DNA from: JBBSDP01 sp963754335
Lineage (GTDB): Bacteria > Planctomycetota > Phycisphaerae > Tepidisphaerales > Tepidisphaeraceae
Direction of reading: 5' to 3'
DNA length: 64,000 bases
Assembly (NCBI GenBank): GCA_963754335.1
Contig: CAVWFQ010000010.1
Coordinates: 1,550,001-1,614,000, forward strand
The notes under the pieces were generated by a model. That model saw nothing but the letters and a program-made list of their open reading frames with translations. It did not search any database and was not told where the DNA came from. The position numbers were made by a program, and so were the translations under genes. Positions 11,504-21,851 of this stretch are shown here, piece after piece. How positions within the stretch are numbered: position 1 is the stretch's first letter; each line of letters begins with the position of its first letter.

Positions 11504-13816
11504 GCCGCCCCCCCTGCGCCCGGTGCGCGTTCTTTCTCGCGCCGGGCGGTGCTGATAAATCCAGCGACCGCCTCGATGACATAAGCGACAAAAAGCCCAA
11601 TGATGAAGATCTTCCAAAACTCTCCGCCGTTCGGAACGAGATCGGCGGGGAGATCGCCGGTGATCGTCTTTGTACTGCTTCCGAAGAGGGTCTGTAGGTC
11701 TTCCTGGCTGATGCGAGCCATATCGCTGACGCGCGGATCGCCTTGAACGCTCACGCCACGGGCATAGGTCACGATCTGATTCTTCTCCCCGGGGGCTCGG
11801 GCCTTTTCGAGCAGATACTGGCCGGGGGCAAGACCGCCAACCAGGATCGTTCGATCCTGGGAGACGGGAAGGATGGTCGGCTCATCCGTGGGCGCTGCGC
11901 CCGGCTGCGTCGTCGGCGCGTCGGCTTTCACCAGTTCCAAGTCGGAGGTGAGCGCGAAATTCGTCTCGCTCACGTCCAGCGCGGCAGGCGTGCGCGCAAT
12001 GAGCTGATCCGGCGGTATCGGTTTGGTTTGTCCGGTCAGGTAATCGACGATCCGCCACATGAATGGGGGAAAGACGCGCGTGCGGGCGATGTTGCCGCGA
12101 TCGAGCTCGAAGCCGAAGTTGAGCATCATTACCCTGCCGCGCCCGATGGCCCGCTCCAGAGCCAGCGGCTGCCCCGTCGTGGTTTGCAGGACGACACTCG
12201 TCCCTTCAGGAAGCCGCTGCAAAGCGCGGATCTTCTGAAAACGAATGGCCGACAGATCGCCATGCCGCGGATCGGCGAATTCCGAGACGATCGGATGGGC
12301 GTTGTCCTTCAGGGAAATTTCGAGCGGTGTTGCCGCATCGATATCGTTCCCCAATTCGGCCGGCGCGAGCGCGGGCCTTTCGGTTGTTCCAATGGCGAGG
12401 CTGCGGTTGAAATTCCGAGCGCTGGTCTTGCCCGAGCAGATGATCAACAATGATTTTCCCTCGTTGACGAAAGTCGCGAGGTCCGTCATCACCTGGTCGG
12501 GCAGGCTGCTCACATCATACAGGATCACCGTCTCGTATTTGCTCAGTGGCTGTGCGGCAACCGCCTCCGGCGTAACCATCACGGGATCGATGCCGCTGTT
12601 GGAGCTTCCGCCAAGCTCCCGGCCCGGGTTCAGTACGAATCGCAGGATCGTTGCACCGTCGATCTCGGGTTCATTCGCGGCGGCGGATTTATTGTCCGGC
12701 TGCGTCGTCCCGGCGAGCAGTCCCGAGGCAGTGTCGCCGGACGTAGTCTCGGCCTGACCCAGGCCATTGACGATAAGGACTCGCCGGGACTCGATCACCG
12801 GCAGGGGCACGCTGAATCGATCGTCATACGGATAACTGTCCTCGTCGATCGAAACCTGGGCGAACGTTCGCATCGCCCGGTTGACGCGCGACGTCAGATC
12901 AACGACGGACGTCGAGCCGGGAGCGATCTTGATCGTCTTCCCGATCGGCTCCTTCCGCCCGCCCAGGGAGAAGCGCGACCTTGGTAGTCTGCTCTTTGGT
13001 TCCGGTATTGCTGATGGTGGAGATGATGTGGGCGTCGGCCCCCACCATCACCTTTCGGCCGCGGACGAACGCATTGGTAATCGCGAGGTTCTCGGTCGCC
13101 TGCGGCGCGAGATCGATCAAAAGAACGTGGAGCGATTGACCGAGATCAGACCGGGCCGCGGCGATGCGCTCGAGATCGCGCTGGCCACGATAGTCGAAGG
13201 CGGACCGTCGAAGATCGGTCAGGACGATCACCTCTGAACTGACCTCACGCCGGCCGCGAAGCATGTCGCAGGCGCGCGACACTGCTTCGACCAAACCGGA
13301 TCCGGCTGCGTCGTACACTTTGGCGTTATCGAGGCTTGCCAGCGCATTCGCATGTCCCGGCTCCAGCGGCGCGGCAATGGTCGTCGCGCCTCCGGCCAGG
13401 ATCACAGACGACCGACTCGGCGCATCCACATCGTTCAGGATCGCGGCGGCCCGCTGCTTCGCCAGATCGAAAATGGAGACTTTTCCCTTCCCGCCCGGCT
13501 GCTCCACCTGTTGCATCATCGCGGCTGAAGCATCGATTACGACAACGGCGTTATGCGTCGCCGGTCGGCTCGAGAGCCACGGCGCAAACAATCGCGACAT
13601 CGCAAGAATGAGCAATGCCAAAACGAGCAGACGCAGCAGGAGTTGTGCGACATCGATGAGCCGCGGCGCCAACGTATTGGTTCGGCGTTCTCCATCGAGC
13701 AGCCGAATCGACGGAAAATCCAGGACTGGAAACTTCTGCCGGGCGATCAGATGCAGCACCACCGGCACCGCCAGGCTGGCCAGTCCGGCGAGCATCGCAG
13801 GAAAGAGAAAACTCAT
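11500..13816 (-). CDS. BatA/VWA-domain membrane protein (one frameshift)
   Basis: Typical BatA N-terminus (MSFLFPAMLAGLASLAVPVV, then the ARQKFPVLDFPSIRLL motif), a second membrane helix, then a VWA domain (VVVIDASAAMM, a degenerate MIDAS). The second half carries a GATase-like segment (RRVLIVNGLGQ) and ends in one membrane helix (IFIIGLFVAYVIEAVAGFIS) with a basic tail. ATG 13816 overlaps the DUF58 stop as ATGA, and its own stop overlaps the next ATG, so three genes are translationally coupled. One extra base at about 12,961-12,970 (CCCTGGGCGGG context on the coding strand) splits the reading frame; homology continues with RKEPIGKTIKIAPGSTSVVD. Confidence 0.87.
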
Positions 13817-14719
13817 CGCGACCGCTCCCTTCGGTAATGAAGGTAGTCGCGAAGCACCAGCTCGATTGGGTCCTTAGTGCCGACAAATCGGTAATCGACG
13901 CCGGCGGCGACGCAATCTTTTTCGATCCGCGCGAAACTTCTCGAAGCGTTCCAGATAACTCTTGCGCATGCGGATCGGGTCGCTGATCACCTGCCGGCCC
14001 GTTTCCAGATCGCGAAAAGCGGTCAGGGCGCTGAACGGAAACTCGATTTCGTCGGCATCGAGCAGATGCATGAGGATCACATCGTGTCCGAGGGCGCGGA
14101 GCAGCCGCACGCCATCCATCACCTGGTCTTCGTCGGTATTGCAGTCACTGACCATCACGACGATGCCGCGGCGTTTGAACCGCTGCGCGATCGTGCGAAG
14201 CACGGCGTGAATTTGCGTGCCGGAGCGCCCTTCGAGACCGTCAAATCGCGAGAGGATCGTAAAGAGATGCCGCTTCCCCTGCCGTGGCGGGATAAAATCG
14301 CGAATGTCCTGGTCAAACGTGACGAGCCCCGCCGAATCCTGCTGATGGCTCACGAGGTGAGAGAGCGCCGCCAGCAGGTATGAGCCATATTCGATCTTCG
14401 TCAGCCGGCTTGTGTCGGCAGAGCGGTAGCCCATCGAGCCGGAGACATCCAGCATCGACAGGACGTTCATGTTCGATTCCATCTCAAACCGCTTCACGTA
14501 GTAGCGGTCGGTCCGGGCGTACATTTTCCAGTCGATGGTGCGTGGCTCGTCGCCGGTCGTGTATTCGCGATGGTCGACGAACTCGACGCTGTACCCGTAA
14601 TACGGGCAGCGATGGCGCGATGCGTACATTCCCTCGACCAGGAGCCGGGCGCGAAGCTCGGCGTCGCTGATCGAACGAAGGATCTTCGCGTCGAGAAATT
14701 TGTTCGGAAACTTGACCAT
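13813..14719 (-). CDS. DUF58 domain protein (one frameshift near the C-terminus)
   Basis: DUF58 protein of about 302 residues. The N-terminal family signature (GMYASRHRCPYYGYSVEFVD; REYTTGDEPRTIDWKMYART) is followed by a VWA-like fold with LDVSGSMGY. It is usually cytoplasmic and acts with a MoxR ATPase on an unknown membrane substrate. The annotated frame derails at about 13,918-13,935 by one extra base. The correct frame restores the conserved C-terminus GVDYRFVGTKDP, then LVLRDYLHYRRERSR, and ends in a TGA that overlaps the BatA ATG. It lies 16 bases after the MoxR stop. Confidence 0.9.
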
Positions 14720-14735
14720 TCGCGTCTGACGCCGA

Positions 14736-15745
14736 TCAGGCTTTGCTCGGAACTGCGGCCAGCAGTTTGTCGATGATGTCGTCGGAATCGATTCCTTCCG
14801 CCTGCGCCGTGAAATTCGTCAGGATTCGATGGCGAAGCACCGGATGAGCGACGGCCTTCACATCCTCGATGGTGGCCTGAAGATTCCCGCGGAGCAGCGC
14901 CCGCGATTTGGCGCACAGGCTCATGCACTGGCCCGCCCGGGGACCGGCGCCCAGGATAAATACTTCTTCGTAAAGTCAGGCGCATTGGCATCGTCCGGAT
15001 GCGTCGCGACGACCAGCTTGACGATGTAGTTCAAAACGTGGTCGCTGATCGGAATCATGCGGACGGTCTTGCGGATCTGAAGAACCGTTTCCGCGTCGAG
15101 GACCGGCTCCGGCGTCTTGAAGCCGCCGGCCGTCGTCGCGCGAATGATTTCCTTCAACTCATCAGCGCTGGGGTAATCGACGCGAACCAGCAGCATGAAT
15201 CGGTCGAGCTGCGCTTCGGGGAGTGGATAGGTCCCTTCCTGCTCGATCGGATTCTGAGTGGCCATCACCATGAACGGCTCTTCAAGCTTGTAGGTCTTCT
15301 TACCTACCGTCACGCTTTTTTCCTGCATCGCCTCCAGCAGAGCGGCCTGGGTTTTGGGCGGCGTGCGATTGATCTCGTCGGCCAGAAGCATGTTGGTGAA
15401 GAGCGGCCCCTGCATGAAAACGAACTGGCGCTTCCCGGTGACGTGGTCCTCTTCGAGGATCTCGGTGCCGGTGATGTCGGACGGCATCATGTCCGGCGTG
15501 AACTGGATCCGCTTGAAATTGATCGAAAGCGACTTGGCGAGCGTGCTGACCAGCAGCGTCTTGGCCAGTCCCGGCACGCCAACCAGAAGCACATGTCCAC
15601 CGGCGAACATCGCGATGAGCACCTCGTCGATCAGGTCCTGCTGTCCGACGATGACTTTGCGGAGCTCGGCAAGCGTGCGGTCGCGCGCCTGCTGTGCGGC
15701 CTGAATCAACGAGATATCGACCGAATCCTCCGTCGCGACAACCAT
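14736..15745 (-). CDS. MoxR-family AAA+ ATPase (one frameshift)
   Basis: AAA_3/MoxR ATPase of about 336 residues. Visible motifs: Walker A GVPGLAKT, Walker B LLADEINR followed by TPPKTQAALLEAMQE, sensor 1 ATQNPIEQEGTYPLPEAQLDRF, and the C-terminal lid with WGAGPRAGQ. ATG 15745 is preceded by GGAAGGA at good spacing. One G is missing at about 14,950 (TGGGCGCC where TGGGGCGCC is expected), which breaks the lid; the family motif WGAGPRA spans the repaired site. MoxR proteins act as chaperone-like ATPases with VWA partners, here the next three genes. Confidence 0.92.
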
Positions 15746-15844
15746 TGCAATCCTTCCGAAAGTGGCCCTCTCCGATACTTCACCGAACGGAGACACATAC
15801 AGATTCGATCACCCAAGGTTGAAATCGAACCGCCTGGGCTCGCC

Positions 15845-17024
15845 TCAGCCCGCGACAAAAAAAATACGCTGCACCGCCCAGAACGCCCCCGTGCAGGCGA
15901 TCAACACCGAGGCGGGCGCGGCGATGTACTGGAAATACCAGGCGCGCTTCTGCCACCAGCCCGTCAGCAGCATCGCCGCCAGGAGAATCGAAATCTGCGC
16001 CACCTCCACGCCGACATTAAAGCTGAAGAGCGCCGTCAATGCTTCCCCGGCCGGCAGATGGGTTTCGCGCAATATGTCGGCGAAACCCATTCCATGAATC
16101 AGGCCGAAGCAGAAGACCAGCACCCATCGCCAGGGACTTACTCGATGGCTGAAAAGATTTTCAACCGCGACCGCGGTGATCGAGAGCGCAATCAGCGGCT
16201 CAACGATCCTCCCCGGCAGGCTGAAAATATGGAACGCCGCCAGGGCCAGTGTGATCGAATGGGCGATGGTAAATGCCGTAACCTGCCAGAACAGGTCCGA
16301 AATCTTCGGGCTCAGGAAATAGAGGCCCAGGACGAAGAGTATGTGGTCCAAACCATCAGGAATGATGTGGCGGAATCCCATTCCGAGGAACTGCTCGAGC
16401 GTTGCGAGGAATCCGGGCTGCGCCGCCGACTCGATTTGTCCCGCACTGTTTCCGTCGGTTTCCCTGGCTTTCAGATCGAACGCGACGGGCTGGTGCCTAT
16501 CGATGACGGTCGCGATCGGCTTCAGCGCCCCCGGGGGGATAGACGCTCACGTCGAAAATTGCGGCGAAGTTGGGCGCGGAGAACAACCGCGGCGTCAGCT
16601 CGATGTGCTTCGCTCCGCCCGGCAGCGCATAACGAAGCGTCATCGGAATCGCGCTCGGCACTTCGAGCCCGCCGGCGTCGATGTGCGTCAGCTCCGCGTG
16701 TTGTGGCGGCCAGTCGATTGCGGTCGGAGCCGACAACGGTTTCCCATCGGCGGTGACGAGCAATCCATCGCTCACGTATTTCAAAATGGCCGGGGCGGCG
16801 TCCTCGAGATCCCTGCGATCGGCGAAATGACCAGAACTGTGTTCCACTTGAAGGGCATGCTCGAGCAAGTCCGACTGGTTCAGGCCAAGTGACACAGTCA
16901 AATTTGCTCCATCCACCTTCATCTCGATGTGGGTGACGGAGGTATTGTGAGCCAACGTGAGCGACGGAAAGTAGATCGAGAGAAGGACACAGACCCACAG
17001 TGGTGTCGCGACTGTCCTGCGCAC
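15845..17024 (-). CDS. HupE/UreJ-like membrane protein (one frameshift)
   Basis: About 393 residues: a signal sequence (TPLWVCVLLSIYFPSLTLA), an extracytoplasmic N-terminal domain of about 170 residues, and a C-terminal block of about six membrane helices carrying HIIPDGLDHILFVLG and GLIHGMGFAD. These histidine motifs are typical of the HupE/UreJ_2 family, whose members are linked to nickel or cobalt uptake. A C6G5 run at 16,526-16,538 has one base too many; removing it joins VYPPGALKPIATVI to the membrane part. The GTG at 17024 is my choice because it gives a clean signal peptide; the frame stays open to 17081. It lies 99 bases upstream of MoxR and might share its promoter. Confidence 0.8.
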
Positions 17025-17146
17025 GCGAAAGTATATAGGACCTGGAATCACGTTAATGAGTACCGGGGGACTTCGTTGCAAGTTGATCCGCCAATGGGTT
17101 GTGGGGCTTCATCGCGAAAAAGCAGTTTCAGAATCCGGTCATTTGT

Positions 17147-17209
17147 TGTGGCATGGGCGTCCCGTCCATGTTCTTACCACAGGGACACGGGCGAGACGCC
17201 CGTGCCACG
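17147..17209. repeat. Palindromic spacer repeat, family F (GGGCGTCCCGTCCATG)
   Basis: Two related arms, TGTGGCATGGGCGTCCCGTC (17147) and CACGGGCGAGACGCCCGTGC (17186), form an imperfect hairpin between the HupE-like gene and the stop of the giant exoprotein. This kind of spacer repeat is frequent in planctomycete genomes. Only one copy is seen in this window. Confidence 0.6.
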
Positions 17210-17213
17210 ATCG

Positions 17214-20200
17214 TTATTCGAACACAAACTTGCCCCAGTTATTGGGAGCGAGTTTCAGCTCCCACACCTCGTCGGCAACGAAGTCTGTGGCCTGATTGCT
17301 CCAGTAACTGCGCATCATGGTCTTATCGCCGACGGATCCGCCGAAGGTCACGCCGAAGTCTCCTTGCAACGTCAGCTTGGGAGCCAGCTTCAAGTGAAGT
17401 TGAACGAGAGGAACACTCACTTCGACGGTGTAACGGCGGCTGGGCGCGTCGATCGCGACCTTGATCGGCAGATCGAGTGTTTCGACGCTCTGCACTTCCC
17501 ATCCCTCCTTTGCGGTGCCGGAGTAAAACGTGCGGGGATGTTTCTCGCTTGAAACCGGCCGATAGAGAACCGCGGTCGGCTTGCCCTGGAAATTCCCGAT
17601 CGACAGTCGCAGGTCGCCGGGCGCGGCTTCCGTTCGCTTCGGATCGGCATGAGGATCCGTGGCGAGCTGAAAATCGACGGTATCACCTTTGGCGTACATG
17701 CTGACCGGATCGGTAGCGCCGTTGAGCCATGGCGTCGCATCATCAACCGTCCAGGCGAGATAAAGATTCGCATCGTCGCGCGCGATCGACGCGGAGACTT
17801 TCGCTGCATTCTTCGTGAAAGTGACCGTGCCCCCGCTCCCACAATCCCTGGACGGATCACCGGAAAACACGATCGTTTTATTCGGCACGGCGAGGAGTTT
17901 TTCGCCGGCTTCGAGTTGCGACAGCGCATTGCGGAACTTCTGCGCGAGCGCGAGATCGCCGTCGCGCACGCGAACTGGGCCGCTGCCGAGCTTCTTCACG
18001 GTTTCCGGCCGAACACTTTCATGTCGATGAACGCAGTCTTCCCGGCCTGAATGTAGAGCTGGCCATCCTTTGTCGCGCAGATGGAGCCGCCAAAATCCTC
18101 CGCCCCCATGCCCGGCGGCACATTGTCCATGATCGCCCCGGGGATCGCAGGATTCGGCCATTGGATTTTCAGAGGGTCGGCCTGAAATAATGAGGATAGA
18201 TAAAAGCCCTCGCCGCTCAGGATGTGCCATTCCCCTTTGTCAGTAGCAATCACGAAGACGTCGCCGACGGGGTCGGGGAGCTTCACGGAACCGACAATGT
18301 CATAGGCGCCACGGATGAGTCCCACCTGCGGCGGCGGCGCGAGATGCCCGCCATGAACGCCGGTGAAATTGCTCGGATAGGTCCACTTCAGCTTTCCGGT
18401 TTCGATATCAAAACATTCGAAATCGCTATGAACAGCTCCGTAATTATCGTTGTAGAGCATGAGCTTCCCGCCTTCGGTGCCGCAGCCAAGCTGCGCGCCC
18501 ATGCCGCCGCGAGCGCCGTGATCTTTTTCGACATCTTCCGGCGCTGCGATTTTCCTGGCGGTTGACGGGTCGTAAATCGGCGCCCCGCAGGCGGTCCATC
18601 CCGTTGGAGCCAGACGATAGCGCGTGCCATAGTGGATGAGGCTCTGGGTCATCGGGAGGTACCATCCGTTGATCCAGGCTCCCAGGTCCATCTTGTAACT
18701 GTGAATCTCGTCCGGCTGCATCTGCTGGTCGTCGTTGGCGTCGGCCCAGACGGCGATGCCGGTCTGGTGATCTTTACCCGACTCGATCCGGTCAACCGGT
18801 TTCCCATCCTGGTTCACGGGCATCAGCTTCGTGCGGAGTTTCCATTCGCCGGGCGCAAGACGCTGATAGATTTTGGTCGCCGTGCGGGCGAAGACGTCCT
18901 GGGAAACGGCCAGATAAATCGAGTCGCCGGGTCCAAATCCGAAGCGGGCGTTGCTGATATGGTCGCGATCAACGACCGCAACGCATGACGCGAGTCCCGT
19001 TGTCTTATCCAGCTTCCATTCGCAGCCGTGGCCGAACATGACCAGCGGATCGGCCGGGCAGATCGCGCCCCGCCGGCGCCGTAATCAGTTGGGCCGAATA
19101 ATTCCCTGACGAATTTACCGTCGGCGGTGTTCCAGACGGAGATGCGGCGTGGAGCGGAGTCATTCTCCATCACCCAGAGATTGCCCTTCGGATCGATCCG
19201 AATCCCCTCGATGAACCGCATCCCATCTGGCTGCCACAGGCCGAGAAGTTGCCGCCCACCTTGTTTGCCGATTGATCGAATTTGCTTTCCCTGCGGATCG
19301 AACACTTTGACCTGATTGTCCGGATCGCTCGTGCCGACGTAGATGTTGCCGGCCTGATCGACAGCCAGCCCGTGCGCCGCAGCGACCTCCAGCACGACTT
19401 TCTGGCTTCCGGCCGTCGGATTGATCAGAACAATCTTGCTCCCCTCGGAGGTGACATAGACCTGATAGTCGGAGGCCACCGCCACCTGGCCCGGATCCTT
19501 GATTTTCACAGTGCTCAGCAGTTTTCCGGTTTTCGCGTCCGCGACGGCGAACGTGTCGGCCGAATTCTGCCTTTGTCCGAAACCCGAACGCCCCCCGAAG
19601 GAGAGATAAAGCTTGCCGGCATGCGCATCCATGCCGCTCAGCTTCGCGTTCTTGATGTCGGGCAGGTAGCTGCCGATCTCGGTTTCGGAGTCATGGCTGC
19701 CCTCCCATGCCTTATATTCCCCTTTGTCGGCGCTGAGCCGGTACAGGATGTTTCCCTGTCCCTGATCGTAAACGAATACGACTCCGTCATCGGCGGCGAC
19801 GAGCGCCGCGCCTCCGAAACCGCCGCGCTTGTGACGCCATTTGGTTTTGCCATCCAGATCGGTACAGACCACGGCACGGCCGGCTTCCGATGCGCCCCAT
19901 CCGAGGATCATGGAATCGCCGAGACTGGTCGCGGTGCATGGCGATCCCATATCGCCGCCCCAATTGCCGCCGGGAGAATCAAACGGCGTCTGTCCGGCGT
20001 TACACGCCCAACCGACCAGTCGCAACCCCAGGCCCTTGTGCCAGATCGCTTCCCAGGTGTACTCGCCGGCAGGAACGATTTCTCCGGGCTGGCGATAGTT
20101 CGTTGTCGTCAGCCCGTCCCACTTCACCTCGTGATCCCCCTTACCGAAAAAGTTGGCCGTCAGAAGCTGACGAACGACTTTGCCGTCAGAGTTTTTGATG

Positions 20201-21126
20201 TTCAGCGAGACGTACCCATCTTCCGGCATCGTGAAGTGGATCGGCGCGAAACCGGCCAGCTTCTTTTCCTGATAGAGACCAGACCAATCGACTACTGGGA
20301 CAGCATCCTGCATCGAAATCTTGAACAGGCGCCCATCGGAGAGCCGGAGCGGCTGCGGATTAACGTCGCCTTTGGGTTCCAGCGTCGCTTCTGCCCAGCA
20401 CGGGCTCGACATGAACGTAAAAACGCGATCGGGAACCACGCCCGGCCGAAACAGATCCTTGAGCGAGATGCGAAATTTCGTCTCGGTGCCGAAATTGGGC
20501 TCCACGGTGATGACGATTTTCTTTCCCGCCATTGGCGTCCAGCCCGGCCGGGCCAGAAGCGCCCAGGGAATCGAGAGTTCCTGAACATATCCCTTGCCGT
20601 CCGAATTCTTATGAAAGGCCTGTTTCGCGCCCTTTTCTTTGGCGTCTTTCAGAACACCCTGGTCGAAATTGATTCCGTATTCGAATTTGATCACGTCGGC
20701 TTCATCGCGATCGCGCCAGGCGGTGACGTGCACAGTCTTTTGCTTTTCGGATTCCGGCCTTTGGAACATGACCGTATCGGCATAGCAGATCGTACGGAAT
20801 TGCAGGCAATCGCCGGCGAAACCCTGGTCGCCTGACACCCGGCCCGGATTGTTGAGCGGCGTATCATCGATAAAGCGCGCCAGGACATAGAGATTGTCCT
20901 TATCCCACATGGCATGGAACCAGCAGCCGATGCGCTCGCGGAGGTTCTCCGCATCGGAGCAGACGAACACTCCGCCGGAAAGATCCCAGTCCTTGAAATC
21001 GCCGTCGATCGTCACTTTGCCCGGGGCCGGGAGAATTCGAAGGCCGAGGTTTTCGGTTTCAGTGGCGAAGGCCGGGCAGCATAACAAGGCAAGCAGTAAC
21101 ACGGCAGCGCGGGTGATCAGCTTCAT
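17214..21126 (-). CDS. Giant secreted protein: CBM9-like, FlgD-like Ig, NHL/PQQ propeller, CBM9-like tail (two frameshifts)
   Basis: About 1,304 residues from ATG 21126, with signal peptide KLITRAAVLLLALLCCPAFA. Order: an N-terminal CBM9/DOMON-like domain (KVTIDGDFKDWDL) at about 30-240; a FlgD-like Ig domain (GKVVRQLLTANFFGKGDHEV) at about 300-360; a propeller with NHL-type blades (GLAVDQAGNIYVGT; VKVFDPQGKQIRSIG); and a C-terminal CBM9-like domain (DDANLYLAWTVDD; APGDLRLSIGNFQGKPTAVL). One base is missing near 19,061-19,080 (G run) and one near 17,998-18,012. The tail is clearly homologous to that of the 23.8-29.0 kb protein (both share GDLRL, GKP, VLYR, YW.N and WG motifs). It is divergent from the ECF sigma gene, which suggests sigma control. 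Confidence 0.82.
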
Positions 21127-21326
21127 TTAACTTCCTTTGAGACGCAGGGATCAATGGAATCGCTTTCGGGTGCTTTGACAGCCCCGCCACCTGCAACTTG
21201 TAGCACCTTCCCCGGACCTGACAAATTTTCGGGCAGCAAGTTCGATTGACCGAAAATTTCAGGCGGCAGGTCAGGTATACAGGTCTGGCGACAATACACT
21301 GCGGGAGAGCGCCATCGGAGCCAGGT
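21127..21326. promoter_or_regulatory. Divergent promoter region with inverted repeat between giant exoprotein and ECF sigma gene
   Basis: A 200-base spacer separates divergent genes. It holds an inverted repeat, AAATTTTCGG at 21,223-21,232 and CCGAAAATTT at 21,250-21,259, perfect over 10 bp and extended outward by CCTGA/TCAGG with one bulged base. The arms are AT-rich in a GC-rich genome and sit in the only space from which both genes can be transcribed. It could be an operator or a 5'-UTR hairpin. No promoter hexamer is assigned with confidence. Confidence 0.45.
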
Positions 21327-21851
21327 TTGGATCCACTGCAACATGACCGTTTCGCGGAGTTGTTCGTCCGCAATCAGGCGAATTTGTATCGGTACGTCGT
21401 CAGTATCGTGCCGCATCGCGCCGACGCGGACGAACTTTTCCAGCAGACCAGCCTCACCCTATGGCGGATCTGGGAGCGATTCGACACCAATCGCGAGTTT
21501 TTGCCCTGGGCGTTTGCCGTGGCACAAAATGAAATCCGCAACTTCTTCCGGCGACAGCAGAATCGCCCAAAATCCTTGAGCGACGAGCTGATCGGCGAGC
21601 TGACCGATACCCGTCTGAAGCACCAGGACCTCCTTTCCGAACGCCAGGACGCATTGACCGACTGCCTGGAACGGCTGAGCCCGAAACAAAAAGAACTCGT
21701 TGATCTCTGCTATGCCCGGGGCCAGCCGATGAAGACGATCGCTCAGAGCCGTGGACAGACCGCGGAAGCACTCTATAAGGCGATGCAACGGATTCGCGAT
21801 CTGCTGTTCGACTGCGTCGATCGAACGCTGGGGCTGGGGGTGAAGCCGTGA
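21327..21851 (+). CDS. ECF RNA polymerase sigma factor (Rhodopirellula/Verrucomicrobium type)
   Basis: Sigma-70 family protein of about 175 residues. Region 2 is visible as LFVRNQANLYRYVVSIVPHR, then ADADELFQQTSLTLWR and FLPWAFAVAQNEIRNFFRR; region 4 as ECLSPKQKELVDLCY-like sequence, then TIAQSRGQTAEALYKAMQRI. This pattern matches the Rhodopirellula/Verrucomicrobium sigma family (TIGR02989). I place the start at TTG 21327 because GGAG stands at proper distance and region 2 begins soon after; the frame is open from TTG 21246. The stop overlaps the GTG of the FecR gene (GTGA), so the two are co-translated. It probably directs transcription of the flanking exoprotein genes. Confidence 0.87.
   Translation: MDPLQHDRFAELFVRNQANLYRYVVSIVPHRADADELFQQTSLTLWRIWERFDTNREFLPWAFAVAQNEIRNFFRRQQNRPKSLSDELIGELTDTRLKHQDLLSERQDALTDCLERLSPKQKELVDLCYARGQPMKTIAQSRGQTAEALYKAMQRIRDLLFDCVDRTLGLGVKP

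Noticed and set aside
14921..14960. Programmed ribosomal frameshifting as the cause of the split MoxR, MetK and other genes
   Set aside because: The sites share no slippery heptamer or downstream structure, occur in unrelated families that need none elsewhere, and shift in both directions.
14999..16756. 585-residue open frame on the plus strand
   Set aside because: Antisense to MoxR and the HupE-like gene, both with clear motifs; the peptide is low-complexity Arg/Gln/His.
19282..20835. 517-residue open frame on the plus strand
   Set aside because: It lies fully antisense to the giant exoprotein gene; its peptide is Arg/Asp/Ile-rich without domains. It is a GC-rich shadow frame.
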